Shown: positions 44,139-53,100, counted from the first letter of the stretch. The stretch is DNA of 64,000 nt from Nocardia yamanashiensis NBRC 100130 (GCF_001613325.1 NZ_BDCD01000020.1:62001-126000), one strand, 5' to 3'. Notes: a model not told the origin generated them from the sequence alone. Translations and numbers: made by a program.

Positions 44139-44960
44139 TCAGTTCGCGGTGACGGGGAGGGACCGGCCCTCGGCGAAGGCGGCCAGGTCGACCTGACGGC
44201 GAGCGTTGGACAGGCCGGTGATGACGGTGGCGCCGAGCGGGCCGGTGCGGTCGTAGAGGGTGGCGGTGGCGACCATGACGCCCGCCGCGGAGATGTGATC
44301 CTGGGCGTGCAGGCCCACCTCGTGACCGATGGGCAGGCGGGCCAGGGTGAGGGTGACGTCGCTGTTGATGAAGCCGACGCCGGCGGTGCCCCAGTTGCAG
44401 ACCATGTTCGTGCAGTCGGCGACGAAGGCGGCGCGCTGGAAGGGGGTGAGGGGTTCGCCTTCGACCAGGGCCGGGAGGTTCTGCCAGACGGCTTTGCGCA
44501 GGTTGTTGGCGCCCGACCCGAAGTCAGGGGTCCAGCCCTGGTCGCCGGATTTGAAATGCGGGGCCTCGCCGTATGGCGAGTCGAGTACGTATTCGGGGAC
44601 GGGCAGGTCGTGCCCGGCCTGCCAGACCTCGCCGGGCGGCTGCTCGCCGACCGCCAGGTACATGACCGAGGCGCGGGCGCGGACCTCGTCGCGCTGCACG
44701 AGGGCGGCGTCGACCACCCGGACCCGGGTGCCGTCGCGGACCACCTCGCCGCGCAGCGTGATCGGCTCGTTCAGCACCGGGCGGAACAGATCGACGGTGA
44801 AGCGGGCCGGGATGAAATCGGCGGCGGGACCGTGGATTTCCAGTTCGCGGGCCAGCAGGCCGCAGACGGCGGTTCCGGCCAGATTGGTCGGCGACCAGGC
44901 GCTGACCGACATCGCGGTCGGTACCAGGCTGCCGTCCACCGGCGTGAAGAATGCGACCAT
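44139..44960 (-). CDS. Acyl-CoA thioesterase-like double-hotdog protein
   Basis: A 273-residue thioesterase-family protein with two hotdog modules. The N-terminal one carries SPTNLAGTAVCGLLARELE and the helix-strand ADFIPARFTVDLFRPVLNEPITLRGEVVRDG. The C-terminal one carries FVADCTNMVCNWGTAGVGFINSDVTLTLARLPIGHEVGLHAQDHISAAGVMVATATLYD, where D182 and the GFINSD segment are in the usual active-site position of TesB-like enzymes. It would hydrolyse acyl-CoA to CoA and free acid. A perfect KstR-type box lies 40 bp before the ATG, suggesting co-regulation with sterol catabolism. It forms a single-gene unit. Confidence 0.85.
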   Translation of the reverse strand: MVAFFTPVDGSLVPTAMSVSAWSPTNLAGTAVCGLLARELEIHGPAADFIPARFTVDLFRPVLNEPITLRGEVVRDGTRVRVVDAALVQRDEVRARASVMYLAVGEQPPGEVWQAGHDLPVPEYVLDSPYGEAPHFKSGDQGWTPDFGSGANNLRKAVWQNLPALVEGEPLTPFQRAAFVADCTNMVCNWGTAGVGFINSDVTLTLARLPIGHEVGLHAQDHISAAGVMVATATLYDRTGPLGATVITGLSNARRQVDLAAFAEGRSLPVTAN

Positions 44961-44999
44961 CTCGTTCGATCCCTTTCCGCTCCAAGATCTCCCCGTAAT

Positions 45000-45013
45000 T
45001 AGAACACGTTCTA
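45000..45013. promoter_or_regulatory. KstR-type operator
   Basis: TAGAACACGTTCTA is a perfect 14-bp palindrome fitting the KstR motif TnnAACnnGTTnnA of mycobacteria and rhodococci. It is centred 46 bp before the thioesterase ATG, within the expected promoter. The kstR gene itself is not in this window. Confidence 0.8.
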
Positions 45014-45034
45014 GAACTGCGGGCGCGGGACGGG

Positions 45035-45682
45035 TCAGTTCGCGGGCACCGGGCCGTCGTCGGGGGACGCCGTCACCGTGGCCGAATACTCCGGGAGCAG
45101 CGGCGATACCGCGAACACGCCGGCCGAGGCGTCGGCGGGCAGGGCCTCGATCGCGCGGATGCCGGGACGGTCCGCCATGTTCCGCAAATCGGGCAGCGGG
45201 GCGTGCACGACGACGCCGACCACGCAGGCGCAGTGCGCGTGCAGGCGCGCGGCCACCACCTGCTGGACGCGGGCCGAACGCTCGTCGTAGGACGGGTTGG
45301 CGGTGACCAGATAACCGGCCGCGTCGATGGACTTCACCGCCACCGCTTCACCGGCCGGGACGCCGATCGACACGATGGGCGTGGCCACCCGGTCGATGGC
45401 CACGTGATAGTCGACCTCCGAAATACGGTGCCCGGCAGCGTATCCCGGCACGCTGTCGGCCGTGACCGCCGCCGTGAAGGAGAGCAGCGCCCAGTGCGCG
45501 CCGGTGTCGTTGCCCTGCAAGGAGTTCCGTGCGCGCAGCAGGTAATCGTCGATCCGCTCGCCGTAGTCCGGGCCCAGCCGGTCGGTGGCGATGACGCCCG
45601 CGCGGGGCGGGATCGCCACCCCGACGACGATGTCGAGCAGGACCAGAAGCCCGGCGATCGCGGCGATTACGGCACGTTTCAC
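45035..45682 (-). CDS. Secreted or membrane-anchored protein of unknown function
   Basis: A 215-residue protein with one N-terminal hydrophobic segment (about 5-24, VIAAIAGLLVLLDIVVGVAI) that could be a signal anchor, then an extracytoplasmic domain. Notable features are ARNSLQGNDTGAHWALLSFTA, a Cys-x-Cys in LHAHCACVVGVVVHAPLPDLR, and a mostly beta/alpha alternating pattern. I recognise no family. It lies 3 bp from rluD on the same strand (GTG start at 45682) and is probably the distal gene of the lspA-rluD unit. Confidence 0.65.
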   Translation of the reverse strand: MKRAVIAAIAGLLVLLDIVVGVAIPPRAGVIATDRLGPDYGERIDDYLLRARNSLQGNDTGAHWALLSFTAAVTADSVPGYAAGHRISEVDYHVAIDRVATPIVSIGVPAGEAVAVKSIDAAGYLVTANPSYDERSARVQQVVAARLHAHCACVVGVVVHAPLPDLRNMADRPGIRAIEALPADASAGVFAVSPLLPEYSATVTASPDDGPVPAN

Positions 45683-45685
45683 CGG

Positions 45686-46612
45686 CTACACGCTACGGAG
45701 TACATCCAGGGCGTGCTCGAGGTCGGCCGGATATGCACTGGTGATCTCGATCCAGCGCCCGTCGGCCGGATGGTTGAAACCCAGCTGCCGGGCGTGCAGC
45801 CACTGCCGTTCCAGGCCCAGCCGTTCGGCCAGCCGCGGGTCCGCGCCGTAGGTGAGATCACCGCAGCAGGGATGCCGCACCGCCGAGAAATGCACCCGGA
45901 TCTGATGCGTGCGACCGGTTTCCAGATGGATGTCGAGCAGGCTCGCGGACTGGAACGCCTCGACGGTGTCGTAGTGCGTGATCGAGGGCCGTCCGTCGGC
46001 GGTGACCGCGAACTTCCAGTCGTTGCCGCGCGCCCGGCCGATCGGGGCGTCGATGGTGCCCGAGCTCGGATCCGGATGTCCCTGCACCAGCGCGTGATAG
46101 CGCTTCTCGACCGTCCGGTACTTGAACGCCCGCTTGAGCTGGGTGTAGGCGTGCTCGGACTGCGCCACCACCATCACCCCCGAGGTGCCGACGTCCAGCC
46201 GGTGCACGATGCCCTGCCGTTCGTGCGCGCCGGAGGTGGAGATGCGGTAGCCCATGGCCGCCAGCCCGCCCACCACGGTGGGTCCGGTCCAGCCGACGCC
46301 GGTGTGCGCGGCCACGCCCACCGGCTTGTCCACCGCCACGATGTCATCGTCGGCGTAGAGGATCTTCATGCCCTCGACGGGCGTGGCCTCGACGGTGAGT
46401 TCGCGCTTGGGCTCGGGGAATTCGACCTCCAGCCAGGCGCCGCCGGTGAGCCGGTCGGACTTGCCCGCCGCCACCCCGTCCAGCTGGACCGCGCCCTCCT
46501 CGGTCAGCGCCACCACCGCGGTGCGCGACAGGCCGAGCAGCCGCGACAGGCCGGCATCGACCCGCATGCCGTCCAGGCCGTCGGGCACGGGCATGCTCCG
46601 GGTTTCCCTCAT
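45686..46612 (-). CDS. rluD: Ribosomal large-subunit pseudouridine synthase, RluD family
   Basis: A 308-residue enzyme that converts uridines to pseudouridines in 23S rRNA. An N-terminal S4-like RNA-binding domain (about 15-65, DAGLSRLLGLSRTAVVALTEEG) precedes the catalytic domain. The catalytic aspartate is D140 in HRLDVGTSG, with ETGRTHQIRVHF downstream. The ATG at 46612 overlaps the lspA stop (ATGA), so it is translationally coupled to lspA; this arrangement is conserved in actinobacteria. An in-frame extension to 46870 runs inside lspA and is not real. Confidence 0.93.
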   Translation of the reverse strand: MRETRSMPVPDGLDGMRVDAGLSRLLGLSRTAVVALTEEGAVQLDGVAAGKSDRLTGGAWLEVEFPEPKRELTVEATPVEGMKILYADDDIVAVDKPVGVAAHTGVGWTGPTVVGGLAAMGYRISTSGAHERQGIVHRLDVGTSGVMVVAQSEHAYTQLKRAFKYRTVEKRYHALVQGHPDPSSGTIDAPIGRARGNDWKFAVTADGRPSITHYDTVEAFQSASLLDIHLETGRTHQIRVHFSAVRHPCCGDLTYGADPRLAERLGLERQWLHARQLGFNHPADGRWIEITSAYPADLEHALDVLRSV

Positions 46613-47391
46613 ACCGTCTTCTCCTCCGCGATCTCGTCCTCCTCTTTCCGGCCGGCCCGGGTGCCGTCCGGCTCGAAACCGAATACCGTCAGCGCGACCA
46701 GCAGGATGGCGCCGCACACGATGGCCGAATCGGCCACATTGAACACCGGCCACCAGCCGACCGCCACGAAATCCACCACGTGACCCTGCAGCGGGCCGGG
46801 CGCGCGGAACAGCCGGTCGATCAGATTGCCCAGCGCACCGCCCAGCACCATGCCCAGCCCGATGGCCCACGGCACCGACCGCAGCGTGCGCCCGATCCGG
46901 ATCACGCCGATCACCACCGCGGTGGCGATCAGGGTGAGCAGCCAGGTCATGCCGGTGGCCATGGAGAAGGCCGCGCCGGGATTGCGCACCAGGCTCAGGC
47001 GCACGAAGTCGCCGATGAGATAGATGGGCTGCCCCGGCTTCAGCTGCGCCACCACGATGGTCTTGGTCAGCAGATCCAGGCCGAGCAGCACGGCCGCGAG
47101 CGTCAGCAGCAACGGCAGGCGTTTGCGCCCGGCAACAGCCTGTTCAGCTGCTTCGCCGTCACCGGCAGCCCGCGTATCGGCTGCGGCACCGGCCTTTTCG
47201 CTGTCGTGCTCGGCTCGCGCGGCACCGGCGATATCGGCGCTTCCGCTGTTGCCGTTCGGCTGCGCGGGGGCGGCCGGATCGGTCTTCGCCAGGTCGGCTG
47301 CGTCCGCTCCGGACGTCTCTGCGATGACGGGAACGTCGGCTTCATCTGCGTCGGGGTCGCGCGGCCGGTCGGTACTCACCCGACACATCAT
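46609..47391 (-). CDS. lspA: Lipoprotein signal peptidase with long hydrophilic N-terminal extension
   Basis: Signal peptidase II, an inner-membrane aspartyl protease that cleaves prolipoproteins before the lipidated cysteine. The catalytic aspartates are D192 in GGALGNLIDR and D221 in FNVADS, and there are four helices from about residue 93. The first ~88 residues are an Ala/Asp/Glu-rich, disordered cytosolic tail, making the protein 260 residues against about 200 in M. tuberculosis. Several lipoproteins in this window (10.9, 29.0, 36.9, 47.5, 48.5 and 53.7 kb) would be its substrates. A GTG at 47379 is an alternative start; AAGGA lies just before the first ATG. Confidence 0.9.
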   Translation of the reverse strand: MMCRVSTDRPRDPDADEADVPVIAETSGADAADLAKTDPAAPAQPNGNSGSADIAGAARAEHDSEKAGAAADTRAAGDGEAAEQAVAGRKRLPLLLTLAAVLLGLDLLTKTIVVAQLKPGQPIYLIGDFVRLSLVRNPGAAFSMATGMTWLLTLIATAVVIGVIRIGRTLRSVPWAIGLGMVLGGALGNLIDRLFRAPGPLQGHVVDFVAVGWWPVFNVADSAIVCGAILLVALTVFGFEPDGTRAGRKEEDEIAEEKTV

Positions 47392-47468
47392 TCCTTATGG
47401 CAATGGGTTGCCCGGGCGCGGGCGCGATCCCAAGCTGATTATCAGGAACGAGCCGTAACCTGTTCGAC

Positions 47469-48473
47469 GTGACGGTGTTGTCTTCATCCCCCAGCTCGGC
47501 GCACGCCACCGCACGCTGTACCGGTTCACCCGGCCGAGCGCGTCCGGGGTTCCAGCGCGGTGCTCGCTCCGGAGTCCTGCTGCTGGCGCTCGCGGTCGCG
47601 TTGTCGGCGTTCGGAGCCGGATGCAGCAGCCGGTCGGAAACCTCGGCCGAGGCCGACGGCACCGAACCGGTCGGGCTCGGCAAAGAGGTGACGGTGCCGA
47701 TATCCACGATGACCACCACGGTCATCGAACCGGGCGCCGAACCCCGCGCGGCCTTGCGTCCCGCGGTCGCGGAGGGCACCACCCAACAGGTGACCTTGAG
47801 CACCGATCATCACATCGAGCAGCAGATCAACAGCCAAGCGGTGCGGGACTTCTCCCCGCCGGCGGTGACCATTCCGCTGACGGCGCAGGCCGGCAACGAT
47901 CGGGTGAATCTGACCCTGGGTTCAGTGACCTCACCGGATCCGGCGATGGCCAAGGCGCTGCTGCCCGCCGACGGCTCGCAGGTCGGGTTCGACATCAGCG
48001 ATCTGGGCGCGATCACGGCATTGCGGCTCTCGCCCAAGCCCGCCACCACCGATGTGGCGCGCGCGGCGCTGGAGCAGGCCTTCTATCAGGCGGTGTACCA
48101 GTCCATCGCGTTCCCGGACGAACCGGTCGGCGTGGGCGCGGTGTGGACGGTGCGCCAGCAGATCTCGGGCAGCGTGCCGCTGGAGCAGGTGACCACCGCG
48201 ACGCTGACCCATCGCGAGGGCAATCTGCTGACCATCGCGCTGAACGTGGTGCAGACGCCGAAATCGACGGTGTGGCATCTGCCCAACGAGGCGGGGCAGC
48301 TGGAGATCGTGGACTACCTGATGCACGGCACCGGCGATGTGACCGTGGATCTGGGCCTGCCGCTGCCGGTTTCGGGCGCGGTGGAGGTCGGCGGCAATCA
48401 GACCTATCGCGACCCGCACAGTTCGGTCGTGCTGCGGCAGACGCTGCGCACCCAGGTGCAGTGGGGCGCATGA
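47469..48473 (+). CDS. Lipoprotein of unknown function, first of a coupled pair
   Basis: A 334-residue exported protein. A long, positively charged N-terminus precedes the hydrophobic core VLLLALAVALSAFGAGC, whose cysteine (C52) fits a lipobox. The mature domain has alternating strands and segments such as IPLTAQAGNDRVNLTLGSVTSPDPAM, YQSIAFPDEPVGVGAVWTVRQQISGSVPLEQVTTATLTH and VWHLPNEAGQLEIVDYLMHGTGDVTVDLGLPLPVSG. It resembles uncharacterised actinobacterial lipoproteins with two similar beta-sandwich halves. Its stop overlaps the next gene's ATG. A start nearer the signal core is possible. Function is unknown. Confidence 0.75.
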   Translation: MTVLSSSPSSAHATARCTGSPGRARPGFQRGARSGVLLLALAVALSAFGAGCSSRSETSAEADGTEPVGLGKEVTVPISTMTTTVIEPGAEPRAALRPAVAEGTTQQVTLSTDHHIEQQINSQAVRDFSPPAVTIPLTAQAGNDRVNLTLGSVTSPDPAMAKALLPADGSQVGFDISDLGAITALRLSPKPATTDVARAALEQAFYQAVYQSIAFPDEPVGVGAVWTVRQQISGSVPLEQVTTATLTHREGNLLTIALNVVQTPKSTVWHLPNEAGQLEIVDYLMHGTGDVTVDLGLPLPVSGAVEVGGNQTYRDPHSSVVLRQTLRTQVQWGA

Positions 48474-49183
48474 TCCGGCGGACGATCGCGCTGCTGTCCC
48501 TCACCGCGGCGGTGACCCTGGCGGTGAGCGGCTGCGGCGCCAAGGATTCCGGGTCGCCGCTGCCGAGTCTCGGGCCGTCGGTGACGCCGCCGGCCGGGTC
48601 CGGGCCGGCGACCGCGCTGGACCAGGTGACCCTGCGCAACGATCTGCTCGACGCGGGCCAATTGCCCAGCGGCTATACGGCTTTCCCGGATCCCGCGCCG
48701 GGCAGTACCAGCGGGGCGGGTTCGACGACCGATCCGGCGCGGTGCGCGCGGGTGCTGGCGCCCGTGGCGGATCAGGCGCCGGGTGCGGCGGCGTCGGCGG
48801 TGGCCGAATTCGGCGGGCCGAATTTCGCCAGCGTCGATATCGATGCCGCGTCCTATGCGAACGGCGGAGCGGCGCAAGCCTTCTCGGCGGTGCAATCACT
48901 GTTGCGCGAATGCACGAAATACTCCGGAACGGACGCGGACAATACCAAAGTCGAATTCCGGCTGGGCGGTTTGGAACAGCCGAACGCGGGTGACGCGTCG
49001 ATCGCGTTCCGCGTTCACACCACCAGCCAGGGCGTCACGTTGTATTCGGCGGTAAGCGTGATTCTGGTGGGCGCCACGGTCGTGCAAATCAATATGTCCG
49101 GTGCGAGCGAACCGGATTCGCAGCAGCTCAGCGCCCTGACGGCGGCGCAGGTGCGCAAACTCAGCGGCGCCACCGGACCCTAG
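48470..49183 (+). CDS. Lipoprotein of unknown function, second of a coupled pair (PknH-sensor-like)
   Basis: A 237-residue lipoprotein: signal peptide with lipobox LAVSGC (C22) followed by a Pro/Ser/Gly-rich linker. The ~170-residue mature domain reads LLDAGQLPSGYTAFPDPAPG, then ARVLAPVADQAPGAAASAVAEFGGPNF, LLRECTKYSG, and ends with a strand SVILVGATVVQINMSG. Two cysteines (in DPARCARVL and LLRECTKY) could form a disulphide, as in the PknH-type extracellular sensor domains of mycobacteria. It is coupled by ATGA overlap to the preceding lipoprotein, so they probably act together in the cell envelope. Confidence 0.75.
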   Translation: MIRRTIALLSLTAAVTLAVSGCGAKDSGSPLPSLGPSVTPPAGSGPATALDQVTLRNDLLDAGQLPSGYTAFPDPAPGSTSGAGSTTDPARCARVLAPVADQAPGAAASAVAEFGGPNFASVDIDAASYANGGAAQAFSAVQSLLRECTKYSGTDADNTKVEFRLGGLEQPNAGDASIAFRVHTTSQGVTLYSAVSVILVGATVVQINMSGASEPDSQQLSALTAAQVRKLSGATGP

Positions 49184-49267
49184 AGCATCGAAGATTCCGG
49201 CGATCGTTGTCGGTGCCCCGGCCTAGCATCTGGGGTGTCCGACAACAACCTCGATCGGAGATTTCCG

Positions 49268-49732
49268 ATGTCCGATGTCAAACACATTCCCGAGGGTTAC
49301 CCGGTCGTCTCCCCCGCGCTCGCGGTGGACGGCGCGGCCGCCGCGATCGATTTCTACAAACACGTGTTCGGCGCCGACGAGCGCGTGCGCATGCCTGGAC
49401 CGGACGGCAAGATCGCCCACTGCGAAATGCAGTTCGGCAATTCCGTGGTCATGCTCGGCGACCCGGCCCCGGCCCTCGGCTTCCTGGATCCGAAAGCGGT
49501 CGGCGGCACCCCCGTCAACCTCTACACCTATGTAGAGGACGTGGATGCCGCCCACGCGGCCGCCCTGGCCGCCGGAGCCAAGGAGATGCAGGCCCCGGCA
49601 CTCCAGTTCTACGGCGACCGCACCTCCGCCTTCGAAGACCCCTTCGGCCACCGCTGGACCGTCGCCACCCACGTCGAGGACGTCAGTCCCGAGGAGATGG
49701 AGAAACGCATGGCCGAGATGATGCAGGGCTGA
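49268..49732 (+). CDS. VOC-family protein, PhnB/glyoxalase-like
   Basis: A 154-residue VOC protein of the PhnB/YdeM-like type. It shows IPEGYPVVSPALAVDGAAAAIDFYKHVFGADERVRMPGPDGKIAHCEMQFGNSVVMLGD and, in the second module, DRTSAFEDPFGHRWTVATHVEDVSPEEMEKRMAEMM, a C-terminal signature of this subgroup. CGGAG lies before the ATG at 49268. Proteins of this group are common in actinobacteria without known substrates. A hairpin follows the gene. Confidence 0.88.
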   Translation: MSDVKHIPEGYPVVSPALAVDGAAAAIDFYKHVFGADERVRMPGPDGKIAHCEMQFGNSVVMLGDPAPALGFLDPKAVGGTPVNLYTYVEDVDAAHAAALAAGAKEMQAPALQFYGDRTSAFEDPFGHRWTVATHVEDVSPEEMEKRMAEMMQG

Positions 49733-49758
49733 ACCGCCTCGTCGATTCCACGTGGGTT

Positions 49759-49798
49759 TCAGGGGCTTGCCCCTGAGAGGTACGAGAGTTGTCCCTCT
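49759..49798. terminator. Two hairpins between convergent VOC and emb genes
   Basis: TCAGGGGC-TT-GCCCCTGA (49759-49776) is a perfect 8-bp stem. A second weaker stem, GAGAGG/CCTCTC, spans 49775-49798. Together they separate the convergent VOC and arabinosyltransferase genes. Confidence 0.7.
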
Positions 49799-52700
49799 CA
49801 GCGCCAGCCGGTCACATTGATCGGCCCGGGAGTCCATCGCCCCGAACGGGTTTCGGTGGTGATCGCGGCCTTGGCCGGGACCGCCGTGGGGTCGATGGGC
49901 GCGAGCTGCTGGAGCTCGCCCCAGTCGTTGCGCCAGTCGTCCTTGGCGTAGGTGGCCAGGGTGTAGGGGCGCAACAGCATCGAGCTCCAGCCGAGCGCGC
50001 CGCCGCCGTCGTGGCTCTGCCACAGCGTGGTCATGCCCGCGCCGCCGCGATCCGGCAGGATGCGGTACTCGGGCACTTCGGCGATGCCGTACCGGTGGTT
50101 GAACGGCCGCTGGTTCGGGAACTGCAGGCCCACTTCCCAGTCCGTGAGGACCGGCGTCTCGGAGCCGACCAGCGCATCGAGGGTGCGGGTCTGCGGAATG
50201 CGCGGCGGCGTCAGCGCCACCCACTGCTTGGCATCGCCATTGCGATCCTCGGCGACGATCCGCACGGCGGTGGCAGCGCCCGGAATCTCCGACAGCGGCA
50301 CCCGCAGGTTGCGCCAGGTCGGCGCGGGACCGATATCGATCGGGGTGACCCGCCCCTGCGGCTGCATGGTGCCGTCGGGACCGGTTGTCCCGTACTCGAT
50401 TTCCACCGACTGCCCCGGCGTGACGATGCCGTCCTTGTTGACCGAGCGAATGCGCCCGGCCGCGGTGACGGCGATGATCCCCGACCGCTCGTCGGCCTTG
50501 GGCAGCGCGTACCAGCCGGTGGTCAGCGCGGACACGCCCGAACTGCCGTAGCTGCCGAGCACCGGCGTCGTCCCGGGGTTCAACCGGAATGGCAGTGCGG
50601 TGGTGGTGGTTCCGTCCACGGTGTGATCGGAGCGATTGCTGACCTGGCTGGACATGCCGCCGCCGGTGTCGATCTCGTCGTCGGCGCGCAGATCCTTCGA
50701 TACGCCGTCGGCGGTGAAGCCGGTCGCGTCCGCGGTGAAGGTGCCGAACACGTCGCCGTTCACCGGCTTCAGCATGCCCTTGTTGGGGTCCACCTCGACC
50801 AGCACGTCGCGCGCCAGCCCGCCGGACTTGCCCAGCACCGCATCCACATTGGAGCGGGCGAGCGAGAACGCCGGGTACTGCGCCACCGCGCCCTTGGCCA
50901 GCGACGCCACCTCGAGCATCACCATGAGCGCCGCGGCCACGGTCAGCGGCGGCAGCGCCACCAGCCGCCAGCCGCGTTTCGAGATGCGGTGCGGCGCACC
51001 CGGTTCGGGCGCGCGCACATGGAACCAGCCGGCCAGCGCCAGGAACAGCAGCGCCAGCCCCAGCCACGCCTTGCTCAGCTCGAACCCGGCGACCTGAATC
51101 GACTTGTCGTTGAACGGGATCGAATAGTTCGACACGTACCACCAGCCGTTGATGCTGGCGAAGCAGATGGCCAGTACGAACGACACCACGGCGGCGAACA
51201 GCGCCCGATTGCGCGGCGAGCGCAGCACCTTGGGCCCGACCGCGACCGCGGCCAGCACCGCCACCGCGCCCGCCAGCCCGGCGTAGATGCCGTTGTGGTG
51301 GGTCCACTTGGTGGGGGTGGTCATCATGAGCAGGATGACGCCGACGCAGCTGCCCAGCAGGCGCCGGGCCGGGCCGGCGGCCGCGAACGGGATTCGGCCG
51401 CCCTTGCGCAGCAGCACGAACGCGCACACCGCCATGCCCAGCCACAGCATGAGCATGCCGAAGCGGCGCGCCATGGAGCCGTCGATGGTGGGCATGAACA
51501 GGTACTGGTAGCGAATGTATTCGCCGTCCCAGTGCACGTTCGGGCCGACCAGGTCGTGCACCCGGCGCATCTCGAACATGGCCGAGATGGGCTGATCGTT
51601 GAACATGATCGCGAGCACCACCGCGCCGGCGGCCAGCAGCGGCAGGCCCAGCGCCAGGTAGGAGACCCAGCGGGCGCGCAGCGCCGGGAACAGGCCCGCG
51701 CCCGGCGCGACCGCGGCGCTCATGGCCTTGGCCCGCTGGTCGATGGTGCGCCACAGCGGGCGGACGCCGGCCAGCAGCGGCGCGACGCAGATGATGCCGG
51801 ACGGGCCGACGGTACAGGCGAACGCGCCGATCAGAATGGCCACCGCGTAGGGCAGCAGCCGCCGGGTGGCGATCGAACGCTCCACCGACACCCAGGTCAG
51901 CAGCACGCCGAGGGCCACCATGGGCTCGGGGCGCAGGCCGTTGCAGTAGGGCAGCCAGACGGCCAGGAAGCCCAGCGCGCCGGTCCACAGGGCCAGCTTG
52001 TCGTGGCGGATGCGCGCGCCGAGGCGGGGAATCACCTCGCGGCTGAGCACCAGCCACATGACGATGCCGGCCAGCAGCGCGGGCAGCCGCATCCACGGGC
52101 TGGCGGTGCTGATGTCGGCCATCCGGCCCAGCAGGTCGTAATACGGTGTGCCGACCGGGGTTTCGGGGACGCCGAAGTAACCGAAGTAGTTGGCCATGTA
52201 GCCCGCGTGACCGGCGGTGCGGGCCATCCCGAACAGGTAGCCGTCGTCGGCGGTGGTGGCGCCGATGAAATGCCACAGCACCAGCGTGCCCAGCACCGCG
52301 GCGTCCACGGGCCGCAAGGTCCACCAGCGCTGCGGCAGGAAGCGGCGCACCCGGCGGCCGTCGAGCCGGTCCAGGCGGTAGAGGGCGAACAGCGCGACCA
52401 GGGTGGCGAGCACGGCCGTCCAGATGGCGACGGTCTTGATCAGGCTCGGATGCGAGGAGAACCGGCTGTCGATATCGGCGCTGACCTCGGTGCCGTCGGC
52501 GACCGGGAGATCACTGAAGATGCCGACCAGCTGCGGCCGGTAGTCCCCGGACAGCGTGACCGGTGCGAGGGTGGATCCGGTCAGCACCGCCGTGGTCTGG
52601 GTCATGCCCGAGTGCACGGTGAAGGCGCAGCCGGCGGCGAGCTGCTCGACCGGCACGCTGACCAGGGCCTGATTCTGCAGTACCGCTTCGAATTTGGCGG

Positions 52701-53100
52701 GCGTCACGGTCCCGTCGGAGGCGGTGCTCGCGGCCTTGACCCGGGCGGTGAACCCGTAGCGCTCCAGGTCCGGGGCGCCGTTGGGCGCGGTGGCGACCAG
52801 CGTCCCGCCGGTCGAAGCCAATTGCGCCACAGCCGAACACGGGATGGTGGCGTCGAAAGTCAAAGGCGCGTAGGACACCAGCGGCGCTTCGATGCTGCGG
52901 GTCGAGTTGTCCTGCGGCCACGAGATGGTGGCGGCGTCGACCCGCACCGGCAGCAGCGGCACGGCGATCGCGGAGAGGATCGCGATCAAGCCGGCGATCA
53001 GAGCGAGCGGCCGTTGCCAGCCACCGGGAGTCCGTTCTACTGCGGCGGTACCTGCACTCCCGGCCGGGCCTTGCCCGGCTCTCTCCAACACGTCGGTCAC
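49798..53100 (-). CDS. Arabinosyltransferase, EmbA/B/C family
   Basis: A 1100-residue GT-C membrane enzyme that adds arabinose from decaprenyl-phosphoarabinose to arabinogalactan or lipoarabinomannan; Emb proteins are the target of ethambutol. Helix 1 (about 33-50) is followed by a ~170-residue extracytoplasmic domain (TISWPQDNSTRSIEAPLVSYAP). A series of about 13 helices follows, with the catalytic acidic pair D285-D286 in TTADDGYLFGM. Later come the proline-motif region and the large C-terminal carbohydrate-binding domain ending PGPINVTGWR. It starts at a GTG. It stands alone, without the other emb genes or aftA alongside, so which paralogue it is cannot be told from the window. Confidence 0.93.
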   Translation of the reverse strand: MTDVLERAGQGPAGSAGTAAVERTPGGWQRPLALIAGLIAILSAIAVPLLPVRVDAATISWPQDNSTRSIEAPLVSYAPLTFDATIPCSAVAQLASTGGTLVATAPNGAPDLERYGFTARVKAASTASDGTVTPAKFEAVLQNQALVSVPVEQLAAGCAFTVHSGMTQTTAVLTGSTLAPVTLSGDYRPQLVGIFSDLPVADGTEVSADIDSRFSSHPSLIKTVAIWTAVLATLVALFALYRLDRLDGRRVRRFLPQRWWTLRPVDAAVLGTLVLWHFIGATTADDGYLFGMARTAGHAGYMANYFGYFGVPETPVGTPYYDLLGRMADISTASPWMRLPALLAGIVMWLVLSREVIPRLGARIRHDKLALWTGALGFLAVWLPYCNGLRPEPMVALGVLLTWVSVERSIATRRLLPYAVAILIGAFACTVGPSGIICVAPLLAGVRPLWRTIDQRAKAMSAAVAPGAGLFPALRARWVSYLALGLPLLAAGAVVLAIMFNDQPISAMFEMRRVHDLVGPNVHWDGEYIRYQYLFMPTIDGSMARRFGMLMLWLGMAVCAFVLLRKGGRIPFAAAGPARRLLGSCVGVILLMMTTPTKWTHHNGIYAGLAGAVAVLAAVAVGPKVLRSPRNRALFAAVVSFVLAICFASINGWWYVSNYSIPFNDKSIQVAGFELSKAWLGLALLFLALAGWFHVRAPEPGAPHRISKRGWRLVALPPLTVAAALMVMLEVASLAKGAVAQYPAFSLARSNVDAVLGKSGGLARDVLVEVDPNKGMLKPVNGDVFGTFTADATGFTADGVSKDLRADDEIDTGGGMSSQVSNRSDHTVDGTTTTALPFRLNPGTTPVLGSYGSSGVSALTTGWYALPKADERSGIIAVTAAGRIRSVNKDGIVTPGQSVEIEYGTTGPDGTMQPQGRVTPIDIGPAPTWRNLRVPLSEIPGAATAVRIVAEDRNGDAKQWVALTPPRIPQTRTLDALVGSETPVLTDWEVGLQFPNQRPFNHRYGIAEVPEYRILPDRGGAGMTTLWQSHDGGGALGWSSMLLRPYTLATYAKDDWRNDWGELQQLAPIDPTAVPAKAAITTETRSGRWTPGPINVTGWR

